Below are positions 8,528 through 17,792 of a stretch of 64,000 bases of DNA, one piece after another (position 1 is the stretch's first letter; every line of letters begins with the position of its first letter). The notes under the pieces are model-generated. The model saw only the letters and a list, made by a program, of their open reading frames with translations, did not search any database and was not told the origin of the DNA. Origin of the DNA: Streptomyces sp. NBC_00223 (lineage in GTDB: Bacteria; Actinomycetota; Actinomycetes; Streptomycetales; Streptomycetaceae); NCBI RefSeq assembly GCF_036199905.1, contig NZ_CP108109.1:2294001-2358000 (forward strand), written 5' to 3'. Position numbers and translations under genes: made by a program.

Positions 8528-10435
8528 ATGCCCATCGCCGCCCGCAGGGCCACCGTCGTCACGACCGCCGTCACCGCCGCCGCGCTGGTGGCCGCGCTCG
8601 CCCTGGCTGAAGGCGCGGACACCGCGCAGGCCGCCACCACCGGACTGGTCCGGGTCAACCAGGCCGGCTACGCGGACGGCGCCGCGAAGGAAGCCTTCCT
8701 GCTGGCCCACGGCAAGGTGTCGAACGCGTCCTGGAAGCTGCTCGACAGCCACGGCAAGGTCGCCGCCCACGGCCGCACGGGCGGCAGCCTCGGCAAGTGG
8801 AACAAGGGCTACCCGGCGGTCTATCTGATCGACTTCAGCAAGGTCCACCGGCACGGCCGCTACCACCTGGTCGTCGGCGGCGCGGCCACCGCCTCCTCCC
8901 CCGCCTTCACCATCGGCTCCCGCGCGGCCGTCTTCGGCAAGCCCGCCGCCGACGCCACCGCCTTCTTCCAGGCCCAGCGCGACGGCGCGCACACCGTACC
9001 GGGCGCCCTGCACCGCAAGCCCGCGCACCTCAACGACGCCAAGGCCGCCGTCTACGCCTGGCCCACCTTCACCGACCCCGACGGCGACACGATCAAGGCC
9101 GCGCCGAAGAAGATCGGCGGCCCGGTGGACGTCTCCGGCGGCTGGTTCGACGCGGGCGACTATCTGAAATTCACCGAGACCACCTCCTACGCCGTCGCCG
9201 CGCTCCAGATCGCCGCCCGCCAGAGCGGCGCCCACCCGCCGGCCGCGCTGACCGCCGAGGCCCAGCACGGCCTGGACTGGCTGGACAAGATGTGGGACGA
9301 GAAGACCCGCACCCTCTACATCCAGGTCGGACTCGGCTCGGGTACGGACAGCGGCAGCGTCGTCGGCGACCACGACGTGTGGCGGCTGCCGGAGAAGGAC
9401 GACACCGACTCCGCGCACCCGTTCCTGAAGAACCGGCCGGTCTTCCGGGCCGGGGCGCCCGGCGCGAAGATCAGCCCCAACCAGGCGGGCCGGCTGGCCG
9501 CCGACTTCGCGCTCGGCGCGCAGCGCTACGCCCGTACCAGCCCGGCGAAGGCCCGCGGGTATCTGCGGACGGCCGCGCAGATCTACGCCCTCGCCGACAC
9601 CAAGCCGGGCACCCTGGTGACGACCGTGCCGTACGGCTACTACCCGGAGACCAGCTGGAAGGACGACCTGGCCCTCGGCGGCGCCGAACTGGCCCTGGCC
9701 GCACAGAAGCTGCACGACCCGCGGGCCTCCCAGTGGCTCGCGCAGGCCGCCCACTGGGCCAAGGGTCACCAGAGCGAGGCCGGCGCGGACACCCTCAACA
9801 TGTACGACACCAGCGCGCTCGCCGACCTCGATCTCGCCCGCGCGCTCAAGGCGGCGGGCAGGCAGCACGGCCTGGCGGTGACGTATCAGCAGCTCATCGG
9901 TTATGTGAAGGGCCAGATCAAGGCCGGGCAGCAGCGGGCGAAGGCCGACCCCTTCCACGCGGGCGCGGTCTACGACGACTTCGACGCGGACTCGCACACC
10001 ATGGGTCTGGCGGCCACGGTCCGGCTGTACAAGGCGGTGACCGGCGACGCGTCGTACGACAGGTTCGGCACGCAGCAGTTCGGCTGGCTGCTGGGGGCGA
10101 ACGCCTGGGGGACGTCGTTCATGGTCGGCGAGGGGAAGACCTTCCCCAGGTGCACGGCCGGTGAACTGGGCAACCTGGCGGGCGGTCTGAAGGGCTCCCG
10201 GCCGCTCGAAGTCGGCGCGATCGTCAACGGGCCCAACGGCGCCGAGCAGTTCAGCGACGGCCTCGGCGACTACATGGACGGCATGCGGGCCTGCCCGGCG
10301 GGCGGCGCGGACCCGTTCGGCGCCTTCAACGGGCACGGCAGCCGCTATGTGGACGACGTCAGGTCGTGGCAGAGCTCGGAACCCGCGCTGGACATGGACG
10401 CGTCGGGACTGCTGGCGTTCTACCTGTCGAAGTGA
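8528..10435 (+). CDS. Secreted glycoside hydrolase family 9 (endoglucanase-type)
   Basis: A 635-residue exported protein. A signal peptide of about 37 residues (MPIAARRATVVTTAV then a hydrophobic stretch ending AQAA) precedes an N-terminal Ig-like CelD_N domain (LVRVNQAGYADGAAKEA). A GH9 (alpha/alpha)6 barrel follows. The catalytic base region SGGWFDAGDYLKF lies near residue 200-212, and the C-terminal acid region SSEPALDMD near 617. GH9 enzymes cut beta-1,4-glucan. No carbohydrate-binding module follows the barrel. The ATG at 8528 was chosen because AAGGAG lies 10 bases upstream and the signal peptide starts there; a TTG seven codons earlier is less likely. It is convergent with the GNAT gene, with a hairpin between. 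Confidence 0.9.
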   Translation: MPIAARRATVVTTAVTAAALVAALALAEGADTAQAATTGLVRVNQAGYADGAAKEAFLLAHGKVSNASWKLLDSHGKVAAHGRTGGSLGKWNKGYPAVYLIDFSKVHRHGRYHLVVGGAATASSPAFTIGSRAAVFGKPAADATAFFQAQRDGAHTVPGALHRKPAHLNDAKAAVYAWPTFTDPDGDTIKAAPKKIGGPVDVSGGWFDAGDYLKFTETTSYAVAALQIAARQSGAHPPAALTAEAQHGLDWLDKMWDEKTRTLYIQVGLGSGTDSGSVVGDHDVWRLPEKDDTDSAHPFLKNRPVFRAGAPGAKISPNQAGRLAADFALGAQRYARTSPAKARGYLRTAAQIYALADTKPGTLVTTVPYGYYPETSWKDDLALGGAELALAAQKLHDPRASQWLAQAAHWAKGHQSEAGADTLNMYDTSALADLDLARALKAAGRQHGLAVTYQQLIGYVKGQIKAGQQRAKADPFHAGAVYDDFDADSHTMGLAATVRLYKAVTGDASYDRFGTQQFGWLLGANAWGTSFMVGEGKTFPRCTAGELGNLAGGLKGSRPLEVGAIVNGPNGAEQFSDGLGDYMDGMRACPAGGADPFGAFNGHGSRYVDDVRSWQSSEPALDMDASGLLAFYLSK

Positions 10436-10439
10436 CGGC

Positions 10440-10483
10440 CGCGCGGTCCCCTGCCCGGACATCACAGGGCCGTGGACCGCGCG
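10440..10483. terminator. Bidirectional hairpin between GH9 and GNAT genes
   Basis: The perfect 10-bp stem CGCGCGGTCC / GGACCGCGCG starts a few bases after the GH9 stop and encloses an inner CCCTG/CAGGG pairing. It lies between convergent genes and has no U-run, as is common for Streptomyces terminators. Confidence 0.6.
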
Positions 10484-10504
10484 ATCCGGCGCCGCGGCCG
10501 ACTG

Positions 10505-10951
10505 CTACGGCCGGCCGAGATCCTTGGTGACGAAGCGGTAGTGCAGACCGCTCGGCGCGAGCTCGAACTGCTCACCGATCGCGGTGAAACCGGCGTGCTC
10601 GTAGAAGCCGGCGGCGGCGATCCGGCCGTTGCACCAGACGATCCCGGCGCCCCGGGCGGCGGCCTCGCGCAGCCCCGCCCGCAGGGCCGCGACACCGTAT
10701 CCCTGGCCGCGCACCTCGGGGGCGGTGCCCATGCCGCGGAAGCGGTACGCGGGGGCCGCGTCGCCGGACAGCGGGTCGGGGAAGAAGGTCACGCAGCCGC
10801 GTACGGCGCCCTCGGCGTCGTACGCGGCTATGTGGAAGACACCCTCGTGCGCGTCCTCCGGATAGACGGCGGTCTCGCGCGGCAGCCCGGTACGCAGCAC
10901 CGCCCATCGCAGCGCGAAGATCTCCTCGACGGGTACGACGGCGGTCCGCAT
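10505..10951 (-). CDS. GNAT-family N-acetyltransferase
   Basis: A 148-residue GNAT protein with the acetyl-CoA-binding signature as APEVRGQGYGVAAL (residues about 78-92) and the C-terminal strand FYEHAGFTAIGEQFEL. The likely role is transfer of an acetyl group to a small molecule or amine; the substrate is not indicated. The ATG at 10951 has a good GGAAGGAC ribosome site 7-8 bases upstream. The frame remains open for 69 more codons upstream, but that part overlaps the reductase gene and is not protein-like. It starts 17 bp after the ferredoxin reductase stop on the same strand, so the two probably share a transcript. Confidence 0.85.
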   Translation of the reverse strand: MRTAVVPVEEIFALRWAVLRTGLPRETAVYPEDAHEGVFHIAAYDAEGAVRGCVTFFPDPLSGDAAPAYRFRGMGTAPEVRGQGYGVAALRAGLREAAARGAGIVWCNGRIAAAGFYEHAGFTAIGEQFELAPSGLHYRFVTKDLGRP

Positions 10952-10968
10952 ACGGGTGTCCTTCCTGA

Positions 10969-12231
10969 TCAGTCCAGGAAAGAGGCTAGCGGTACGGCAG
11001 GGTCGGACAGCGCCTCGGGGTCGACCGGGCGGCCGGAGCGGATGAGGTTCTGGACGGGCTCGGTGACGTCCCAGATGTTCACGTTCATCCCGGCGAGCAC
11101 CCGGCCCTCGTTCAGCCAGAAGGCGATGAACTGCCGCTTGCCGACGTCCCCGCGGCACACCACCTGGTCGTACGAGCCGGGCGCCGCCCAGCCGGAGAAC
11201 TCCATGCCGAGGTCGTACTGGTCGGAGAAGAAGTACGGGACCCGGTCGTACGAGACCTCCTGGCCGAGCATCGCGCGGGCGGCCGCGGGGCCGCCGTTGA
11301 GGGCGTTGGCCCAGTGCTCGACCCGCAGCCGGCGGCCGAGCAGCGGGTGCTCGGCGTTGGCGACGTCCCCGGCGGCGTAGATGTCCGGATCGGAGGTGCG
11401 CAGGGAGGCATCGACCGCGATACCGCCGCCGTCGGCCCGGTCCACCAGGGTCAGCCCCGCGGCCTCGGCGAGCGCGGTGCGCGGGGCGGCGCCGATCGCG
11501 GCGAGCACGTCGTGCGCGGGGTGCTCCTGGCCGTCGTCGGTGAGCGCGGCCAGCACCACGCCGTCCTGGCCGGTGATCCCGGTCAGCCGCGTCCCGAACG
11601 CGAAGCGCACCCCGCGCTCGGTGTGCAGATCGGTGAAGACGGCGCCCAGTTCGGGGCCGAGCACGGAGTGCAGCGGGGTCGGCGCGGGCTCGACGACCGT
11701 CACCTCGGCGCCGTAGCCGCGGGCGGCGGCGGCCACTTCCAGGCCGATCCAGCCGGCCCCGGCGATCACCAGATGGCCGTTCTCCCGGCCGAGGCTGGCC
11801 AGGACGTGCTTCAGCCGCTCGGCGTGGGCCAGGCGGCGCAGGTGGTGGACGCCGACCAGGTCGGTGCCGGGGATGTCGAGGCGGCGCGGTTCACTGCCCG
11901 TGGCGAGGAGCAGCTTGTCGTACTGCAAGGTGGTGCCGTCGCCGAGGGTGACGGTGTGGGCGGCGCGGTCGAGGTGCACGGCGGGCTGGCCGAGGTGCAG
12001 TTCGATGTCGTGCTCGGCGTACCAGGCGTTGCGCTGGACGAAGACGGAGTCGCGCTCCGCGTTGCCGGCCAGGAACGCCTTGGACAGCGGTGGCCGTTCG
12101 TAGGGGTGGTCGCGCTCGTCGCCGATCAGTATCACCCGGCCGGTGAATCCCTCGGAGCGAAGGGTCTCGGCGGCTTTCGCCCCGGCGAGCCCGGCTCCGA
12201 CGATCACGAAGGTCTGGTGTGCGTCCACCAC
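10969..12231 (-). CDS. FAD/NAD(P)-dependent ferredoxin reductase
   Basis: A 420-residue two-dinucleotide-binding oxidoreductase of the class that reduces ferredoxin for Rieske dioxygenases or cytochromes P450 (HcaD/RhFred type). The FAD-binding glycine motif is VGAGLAGAKAAE at residues 10-21. The NAD(P)H motif is AGAGWIGLEVAAA near 153, and the late FAD motif DIYAAGDVAN is near 283. The C-terminal reductase dimer domain is present (from about 325). No ferredoxin or oxygenase gene is adjacent, so the electron acceptor is unknown. The GTG start follows GGGGAGG at 6-7 bases. The acetyltransferase gene follows closely downstream. Confidence 0.88.
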   Translation of the reverse strand: MVDAHQTFVIVGAGLAGAKAAETLRSEGFTGRVILIGDERDHPYERPPLSKAFLAGNAERDSVFVQRNAWYAEHDIELHLGQPAVHLDRAAHTVTLGDGTTLQYDKLLLATGSEPRRLDIPGTDLVGVHHLRRLAHAERLKHVLASLGRENGHLVIAGAGWIGLEVAAAARGYGAEVTVVEPAPTPLHSVLGPELGAVFTDLHTERGVRFAFGTRLTGITGQDGVVLAALTDDGQEHPAHDVLAAIGAAPRTALAEAAGLTLVDRADGGGIAVDASLRTSDPDIYAAGDVANAEHPLLGRRLRVEHWANALNGGPAAARAMLGQEVSYDRVPYFFSDQYDLGMEFSGWAAPGSYDQVVCRGDVGKRQFIAFWLNEGRVLAGMNVNIWDVTEPVQNLIRSGRPVDPEALSDPAVPLASFLD

Positions 12232-12406
12232 TGTGCGCCTCCCCTGCGGGTTGTTCCCTGGATACCCGCGCGGGTCCGTCCGCGCGCGTGCCGCACGTCA
12301 GCGTCCCGCACGCCGGGTCCCTCCGGAAGGGCGCCGCGCCGTACGGGTGTCGTGGGCGCGTCGTCCGCGGGAGGTTCGCGGCGCCGCTCCGGGGCATTCC
12401 CGGCGA

Positions 12407-13696
12407 CTATGCCAGGCGCGCGTGCAGGGCCGTCGCCGCCGCGTCCGTCAGCGCCGCGATCTGGTCCACGACCGTACGCCTGCGCACCAAAGGGTCCGAG
12501 GCGTCCTCGTAGATCCCCCTGAACTGCGGATCGAGCCCCTCCGGCGCCCGCGCCAGCAGCGCTTCCGCCAGCTCGCCTATCACCACCCGCTGCTCCGCCC
12601 GGCGCCGCGCCTGCGCGGCCCGCTGCATGACGCAGCAGTCGGCCACCGCCTTGAGCACCGCGCACTCCAGGCGCTGCTGCGCCGGGACGACCAGCTCGGC
12701 GCCGTACCGGGTCAGCCCCGCGTCCCCGTAGCACTCGCGTGTCGCGCTCTCCGCGGCCTGGCAGAACCGCCCGATGAGCTGCGAGGCCGCGTCCTTGAGC
12801 CGGGCCTGGTCGAGCGCGGAGCCGTCGTAGCGCCGGGGCCACCACGGCTGGCCGATCAGCCGGTCCAGGGCCTCGGCGAGCGCGTCGGACTCCGTGCCGG
12901 GCGGGGCGTAGCGCGCGGCCGCGCAGGCGAAGACCTCGGCGCGTTCCGGGCCTGACAGCAGCGCGCGGGGGTCGATGTGCCCGGCCTGGAGGCCGTCCTC
13001 CACGTCGTGCGCGGAGTAGGCGACGTCGTCCGCCCAGTCCATGACCTGCGCCTCGAAGCAGCGCCGCTCGTCCGGCGCGCCCTCGCGTAGCCAGCGGAAG
13101 ATCGGCAGGTCGTCCTCGTAGACGCCGAATTTGCGGCTGTGCGGGGCCGTGGGGTGGCCGCCGCGCGGCCAGGGGTACTTGGTCGCCGCGTCGAGGGCGG
13201 CCCGGGTGAGGTTGAGGCCGACGCTGACGAGGGCGCCGCCGGGGGCGTCGAAGAAACGTTTCGGCTCAATCCTCGTCAGCAGCCGCAGGCTCTGCGCGTT
13301 GCCCTCGAAACCGCCGCACTCCGCGGCGAACTCGGCCAGTACCTGTTCGCCGTTGTGCCCGAAGGGCGGGTGCCCGAGGTCGTGCGCGAGGCACGCGGTC
13401 TCCACGAGATCGGGGTCGCAGCCCAGCGCGGCGCCCAGTTCACGCCCGACCTGCGCGCACTCCAGGGAGTGGGTGAGCCGGGTCCGCGGACTGGTGTCGG
13501 TGACGGCGCTGCCGCCCACCCCCGGGTCCACGACCTGCGTCTTCCCGGCGAGTCGGCGCAGCGCCGCCGAGTGCAGCACCCGGGCCCGGTCGCGCTGGAA
13601 GGCGGTGCGGCCGGGGCGCTTCTCCGGCTCGGGCACGTAGCGTTCCGTGTCCGCGTCGGCGTAGGGGTACGCGGTCGCCGCATCGTTGCCGTTCAT
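12407..13696 (-). CDS. dgt: Deoxyguanosinetriphosphate triphosphohydrolase-like HD protein
   Basis: A 429-residue HD-domain dNTPase, which hydrolyses dNTP to deoxynucleoside and triphosphate and is thought to balance nucleotide pools. The N-terminal signature [20 protein letters not shown] is followed by [17 protein letters not shown] and the metal-binding [16 protein letters not shown] (HD near residue 106-107), then the KYPWPRGG segment. The C-terminal helical domain is of normal length. It lies in the dnaG neighbourhood, as in other streptomycetes. The ATG at 13696 lacks a clear ribosome site; the CbiX-like gene ends 18 bp upstream, so the two are likely co-transcribed. Confidence 0.92.
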   Translation of the reverse strand: MNGNDAATAYPYADADTERYVPEPEKRPGRTAFQRDRARVLHSAALRRLAGKTQVVDPGVGGSAVTDTSPRTRLTHSLECAQVGRELGAALGCDPDLVETACLAHDLGHPPFGHNGEQVLAEFAAECGGFEGNAQSLRLLTRIEPKRFFDAPGGALVSVGLNLTRAALDAATKYPWPRGGHPTAPHSRKFGVYEDDLPIFRWLREGAPDERRCFEAQVMDWADDVAYSAHDVEDGLQAGHIDPRALLSGPERAEVFACAAARYAPPGTESDALAEALDRLIGQPWWPRRYDGSALDQARLKDAASQLIGRFCQAAESATRECYGDAGLTRYGAELVVPAQQRLECAVLKAVADCCVMQRAAQARRRAEQRVVIGELAEALLARAPEGLDPQFRGIYEDASDPLVRRRTVVDQIAALTDAAATALHARLA

Positions 13697-13714
13697 AAGA
13701 ACGACCGTAACCGG

Positions 13715-14500
13715 TCAGGGGGCTCCGACCGCGAACAGCCGATGGGCGCCGGGGGTGGCGGAGATGGCCTGATCGTGACGGGCCTGGTCGTAGCGGGCCT
13801 GGTCGTAGCGGTACAGGACCAGCCGGGCCATGGCCGGGTGCGCGCCGAGCGGGGCCGAGGCGATCCAGGGCGCGGCGCCCACGCTCTGCGTGGCGAAGCG
13901 GCCGGGCGCGGTGAAGTACGCGGCGACCGCGATCCGCCGCAGCCCCCGCGCGGTGAGCGCGGCGACCGCCTCGGGGACCGTGGGCGCGGCGGCCGAGGCG
14001 TACGCGGGTACGACCGGGACGCCGCCCAGCCGCGCGCCGAGCAGGGCGGCGGTCCTGGCGGTGTCGACCGCGGAGTCGGGGTCGCGCGACCCGGCGGCGG
14101 CCAGCACGACCGCCTGCCCGGGGCCCTCGGCGTCCCAGCCGGCCGCGAGCAGCCGGGCGTGCAGCGCCAGCGCGAGCAGCGGATGCGGGCCGAGCGCCGG
14201 GGCGACCACGCCGCGCAGGTGCGGCGCGGCGGCGAGCGCCGCGGGCAGATCACGCTTGACGTGGTGGCCGCGGCCGAGCAGCAGCGGTACGAGGACGGCT
14301 TCGCCGCTCAGCCCGGCCAGTGTGTCGGCGAGCGGCGGATCGTTCAGCTCGATGTGCCCGAGGCGTACGTCCAGGCCGGGGCGCAGGGCCCGGACCCGGT
14401 CGAGCAGCGCCCGTACGGTCCGCAGCGCGCGCGGGTCGCGGCTGCCGTGCGCGACGGCCACGAGGGCCGGCCGGCGGGTCGGCGCTGTCGGAATCGTCAT
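13715..14500 (-). CDS. Sirohydrochlorin chelatase / CbiX-like protein
   Basis: 261 residues with two CbiX-type half-domains. The N-terminal half has VAVAHGSRDPRALRT with the active-site His, then LVPLLLGRGHHVKRDLP carrying a second His pair. The second half has VVLAAAGSRDPDSA. The family inserts Fe or Co into sirohydrochlorin on the way to siroheme or cobalamin. A link to the siroheme enzyme NirB 20 kb away is only suggestive. Near the C-terminus a short tandem repeat (YRYDQARYDQARHDQA, DNA at about 13775-13815) looks like a recent 15-bp expansion. The ATG at 14500 has only a weak AGGA upstream. Confidence 0.8.
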   Translation of the reverse strand: MTIPTAPTRRPALVAVAHGSRDPRALRTVRALLDRVRALRPGLDVRLGHIELNDPPLADTLAGLSGEAVLVPLLLGRGHHVKRDLPAALAAAPHLRGVVAPALGPHPLLALALHARLLAAGWDAEGPGQAVVLAAAGSRDPDSAVDTARTAALLGARLGGVPVVPAYASAAAPTVPEAVAALTARGLRRIAVAAYFTAPGRFATQSVGAAPWIASAPLGAHPAMARLVLYRYDQARYDQARHDQAISATPGAHRLFAVGAP

Positions 14501-14639
14501 ACAACGATCCTGCGGGGTGCGGATTGCGCGACCGTTTCGGGCCGGTCACGGATGATGTCGGCGCTCTCACGGGGGCTTCCGCCTCCGGTGAGGGGCCGGG
14601 CGGCGTTCGACGCGGCTTGCGGCGGGGCTTGCGGCGGGC

Positions 14640-15077
14640 CTACGGTTCCGCGCGGTCCAGCCAGTCGCCGCTGTCGATCCGGGAGCCGGAAAGCAGCAGC
14701 TCACGGGCCGTACGGTCGGCGGCGAAATAGACCCAGGCGTCGATCTCGCCGCTTTCGGTCAGCACATTCCGCCGCGCTCTCTCGTAATGGTTCGCCGCGC
14801 TGCCCGGGACGTATCCCTCCAGCCGGTCGAGTGCCGCGAGCACCTGCTCGTACGCCGCCGCGCTGGGCCCGTCGAGTACGGCGACCGCGCCGCGCACGGT
14901 CCCGGCGCCGGTCGGGTCGGGGACCGCGTAGGGGTAGCCGGGGCCCTGGAAGAGCAGGGCGGCGTGCAGCACGGCCGGGGTCCAGGACAGCGAGTGCTCG
15001 TGCAGCAGCAGCCGATGATTGCGCTCGCCGGGCAGCAGCGTCCCGTAGAGAAAGAACGGCAGACGCGGGGAGATCAC
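14640..15077 (-). CDS. Gamma-glutamylcyclotransferase-like (AIG2 fold) protein
   Basis: A 145-residue GGCT/AIG2-like protein. The N-terminal LPFFLYGTLLPGERN carries the substrate-binding YGTL loop, and ALDRLEGYVPGSAANHYERA carries the conserved acidic residue and the LEGY strand. Family members open or cyclise gamma-glutamyl amides, but many bacterial ones have no tested substrate. The GTG start at 15077 is supported by GGAGG five bases upstream. Upstream in-frame sequence has no protein character. Confidence 0.8.
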   Translation of the reverse strand: MISPRLPFFLYGTLLPGERNHRLLLHEHSLSWTPAVLHAALLFQGPGYPYAVPDPTGAGTVRGAVAVLDGPSAAAYEQVLAALDRLEGYVPGSAANHYERARRNVLTESGEIDAWVYFAADRTARELLLSGSRIDSGDWLDRAEP

Positions 15078-15220
15078 AGCAGCCTCCGAAGCTGATTGTC
15101 GCCGGGCCGCCGGGCTTCCGGACCGGTGTCGGCCCGGGCGGCGGGGGTCGGTTTCCGCCCGGCCGGCCGGAGATGCCGCGGCGGTGTGTTCGGTTGGGTG
15201 CGCGTCGTGTTGATCAACTG

Positions 15221-15601
15221 TCAACCCGACCCGGCGGCGCGGAAGCGGCTGAGCAGTGCGTGGGCTGACGGGCTGTCCGCGTCGAAGACATGAATGTCCT
15301 CGTGTTCGGCGGGGACTTCGGGTCCCCACAGGCGCGCTCCGTTGCAGCTGAAGCAGAAGGAGATCTCGAAGAGAAGGGCCGTGGCGCCGTGGGCCCGGAT
15401 GCCCCAGCCCGGGGTGAAGCAGCGCCGCCTCGCGCCTTCCGGCAGTTCGGTGATCAACGCCGGCACCTGCCGGACCTCGTCCTCCGCCCAGAGTGCGACG
15501 TCCTCACCGTCCAGCGGGCCCGGGAACACGTCCCGCGTGGCCGAGGTGACGCGGACGACCTCGATCAGCTCGGTTCGCGCGCCGGCGCCGGGAAGCAGCA
15601 T
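15221..15601 (-). CDS. Conserved hypothetical protein, 126 aa
   Basis: A family I do not recognise. The 126-residue product is acidic and has no signal peptide or membrane helix. It contains a Cys-rich patch, EISFCFSCNGARLWG (two Cys spaced C-x2-C), and a C-terminal segment DADSPSAHALLSRFRAAG. The C-x2-C pair could bind a metal or be redox-active, but no partner pair is evident. Coding is supported by frame length, codon bias and protein-like composition. The ATG at 15601 has no strong ribosome site. It is the most upstream gene of the minus-strand run and is divergent from the phosphatase gene. Confidence 0.6.
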   Translation of the reverse strand: MLLPGAGARTELIEVVRVTSATRDVFPGPLDGEDVALWAEDEVRQVPALITELPEGARRRCFTPGWGIRAHGATALLFEISFCFSCNGARLWGPEVPAEHEDIHVFDADSPSAHALLSRFRAAGSG

Positions 15602-15877
15602 GCGTCAAGCATCGCGGATCACCGCACCCTCCCGTAGGGGTTCGGGACCGGTTCCGGCCAGGCCGGTGCGAGCCGGCCGGGCCCGAGGACACAGGCGCAC
15701 CGCGCCGGGGGCGGGACGGTGTGGGAGAACGGTGGTGGCGGGGGTTGATGGCACGCTTCGGGGGACATATCGGCATCCGGCCCGGGCCGGTGGCAGAGGG
15801 TTCAGGGGCGTGAGAGTCGGCTTCGCGTGCGGCCGGCCCGATTTCGGCGCGTTCGGGCCGGGGAAAGGAGACGGCTT

Positions 15878-17128
15878 GTGGCTATCGGTCGGCGGCGGCG
15901 CGGTGGAGGTCTGAGGGAGGACCGGTCCGAGGGGTTCGGCGAGCGGTTGCTGGGCACCCTGCTCGACCGGGCGCACGAGATGCCGGCGCAGCTGATCGCT
16001 CCGCTGGTCGCCGAGGAGGTGAGCCGGATCGGCGGCCGGGAGGTCTCGATCCTCCTGCAGGACTACGAGCAGTTGCTGCTCGTGCCCCTGCCGGGCCGGC
16101 GGCTGACCATCTCCGGTCCCGAGCCGGTCGTGGGCTCCCCTGCCGGTGAGTCCTTTCTGCTCCGCCGGTCCGTGGAGGTCGCCGAGAACGACGGCGTCCG
16201 GATGTATCTGCCGCTGCTGGACGGCAGCGACCAGATCGGGGTCATGGTCGTCACCCTCGACCGTGTCGATGACGACGACCGGCGGCTGCTGCGCCGACTG
16301 GCCGCTCTGGTCGCCGACATGATCGTCACCAAGGACGCCTACACCGACGAGTTCTTCCAGGCCAGACGCCGGGCCCCGATGAGCGTGGCGGCCGAGATCC
16401 AGTGGTCGCTGCTGCCCCCGCTGTCGATGACCGTTCCCCAGGTCGAGGTCGCGGGAATCCTGGAGCCCGCCTACCGGGTGGCCGGCGACAGCTTCGACTA
16501 CGCCCTCAACGGGGACATCCTGCACGCCGCGATGATCGACGCGATGGGACACGGCCTGGACGCCGCGACCATGGCCACCGTCGCGATCGGCGCCTACCGG
16601 CACACCCGGCGCGCCAACACCGACCTGTCGCAGATGTACGCGTTCATGGACCGGGCCATCGAGCAGCAGTTCAGCCCCGACCACTTCGTCACCGCCCAGA
16701 TGATGCACCTCAATGTCGCCACCGGTCATCTGAAGTGGGTCAACGCCGGCCACCCGGCGCCGGTGCTGATCCGGGCCGGCTCCGTACACGAACGGCTGGA
16801 GGGCCCGACGACCCTGCCCCTGGGCTGCGGCGGCGAACCGCCGCGGGTGAGCGAACGTCACCTCCAGCCCGGCGACCGGCTCCTGTGCTTCACCGACGGG
16901 CTGATCGAAGAACACCACGTCGGCGGAGACCCGTTCGGCGAGGCTCAGTTCATCGACACGATCAACCGCACCGTACGTGCCCACGCGAACGGAGGAGTCC
17001 GCGCGATCGCACGTACCCTCTCGCACGAACTCAAACGCGAGCGCGGCGGCATCACCAGCGACGACTCCTCCCTGTTCCTCATCGAATGGCGAGGAGGCGC
17101 CGCGAACCACCTCGGCGTCATGGAGTGA
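15878..17128 (+). CDS. SpoIIE-type PP2C serine/threonine phosphatase
   Basis: 416 residues. An N-terminal GAF-like sensor region (about 25-165) is joined to a SpoIIE/PP2C phosphatase domain (about 170-400). Metal-binding residues are visible in YRVAGDSFDYAL, IDAMGHGLDAA and LCFTDGLIE, and substrate-loop residues in NAGHPAPVLI. In the usual motif VGGDYYD the second Gly is Ala here. Such proteins dephosphorylate anti-anti-sigma factors in partner-switching; no anti-sigma partner is adjacent, so the target is probably encoded elsewhere. The GTG at 15878 has AAAGGAG seven bases upstream and was preferred over an in-frame start 17 codons earlier. Confidence 0.88.
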   Translation: MAIGRRRRGGGLREDRSEGFGERLLGTLLDRAHEMPAQLIAPLVAEEVSRIGGREVSILLQDYEQLLLVPLPGRRLTISGPEPVVGSPAGESFLLRRSVEVAENDGVRMYLPLLDGSDQIGVMVVTLDRVDDDDRRLLRRLAALVADMIVTKDAYTDEFFQARRRAPMSVAAEIQWSLLPPLSMTVPQVEVAGILEPAYRVAGDSFDYALNGDILHAAMIDAMGHGLDAATMATVAIGAYRHTRRANTDLSQMYAFMDRAIEQQFSPDHFVTAQMMHLNVATGHLKWVNAGHPAPVLIRAGSVHERLEGPTTLPLGCGGEPPRVSERHLQPGDRLLCFTDGLIEEHHVGGDPFGEAQFIDTINRTVRAHANGGVRAIARTLSHELKRERGGITSDDSSLFLIEWRGGAANHLGVME

Positions 17129-17267
17129 ACACCCCCCGCGCGTCCGGTAGTTGCCCCCGGGGGCCGCTGCCACGCGGAAGCGGGACGGTCGGCGGGTCGG
17201 GCCCGTAAGGAAACAGTCCGGGTACCGCAGCGCGGTACCCGGACCGGTCCACGGCCGTCGGGGACGG

Positions 17268-17468
17268 TCAGTCCTTCTTCTTCTCGCCCAGCTTCTCGAC
17301 GAAGTCCTGGGCCTTGTCGACCGCCGTGTCGATCTTGTCGCCGTGCTTGCCGCCGGTCTTCTCGTCGACGAGGTGGCCGACCTTCTCCAGCCCTTCGGAG
17401 ATCTTGTCGCCGTGCGCCTCGGCGACCTCCTCGGCCTTGTCCTTGAGGTTCTTCAGGGCGTCGAACAT
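17268..17468 (-). CDS. Small Lys/Asp/Glu-rich antitoxin-like protein (Rv0909 type)
   Basis: A 66-residue, highly charged helical protein starting MFDALKNLKDKAEEVAEAHG, with heptad-like KxGxxVDEKTGGKHGDKID segments and a Lys-rich C-terminus. It matches the pattern of the MT0933/Rv0909-type antitoxin family, common in actinobacteria, whose members often stand alone without an evident toxin. No toxin-like gene is adjacent, so a toxin-antitoxin role is uncertain; a stress-type coil protein is equally plausible. The ATG at 17468 has GAAGGAG at about 12 bases. It is convergent with the phosphatase gene. Confidence 0.7.
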   Translation of the reverse strand: MFDALKNLKDKAEEVAEAHGDKISEGLEKVGHLVDEKTGGKHGDKIDTAVDKAQDFVEKLGEKKKD

Positions 17469-17792
17469 GGGCAGACACGTCTCCTTCTCCGGTACTCCCT
17501 GGTCAGGGAAATGTTCCCACGGGGAACCCGGCGGCCGGGACAGCCCGTCCCCGGCCGGCCCGGAGCCGCGACCGGTGACCGGAACCGCCGGGGCCGGCCG
17601 GGCAGGGCCGGCCGCGGGCGCCCGACGGGCACTCGACGGGCGGCCAACAGGCGGCCAACAAGCGGCCACGGACGGGCCGTCGTGGGAAAACCCACAGGTG
17701 GGAAGGGGGTCATGGCGGTCTCGGGGACCGATTGTCAGTGGTGGCTTCTAATGTGATCCACATCGCAGACGGAAGGTCGGGGAGGCCGGGTC
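17469..17792. other. 324-bp divergent intergenic region
   Basis: Lies between the antitoxin-like gene (minus) and the DUF4132 operon (plus), so it must hold promoters for both. Visible items are a short direct repeat of CGGCCAACA near 17640-17660, the palindrome CCCACAGGTGGG near 17691-17702, and an AT-richer patch with TAATGT near 17748 that may be a -10 element for the operon. No gene was seen. Confidence 0.4.

Noticed and set aside
17268..17669. Longer version (133 codons) of the antitoxin-like protein
   Set aside because: The extra 67 residues are Pro/Arg/Gly-rich filler with no ribosome site; the helical protein starts at MFDALKNL.
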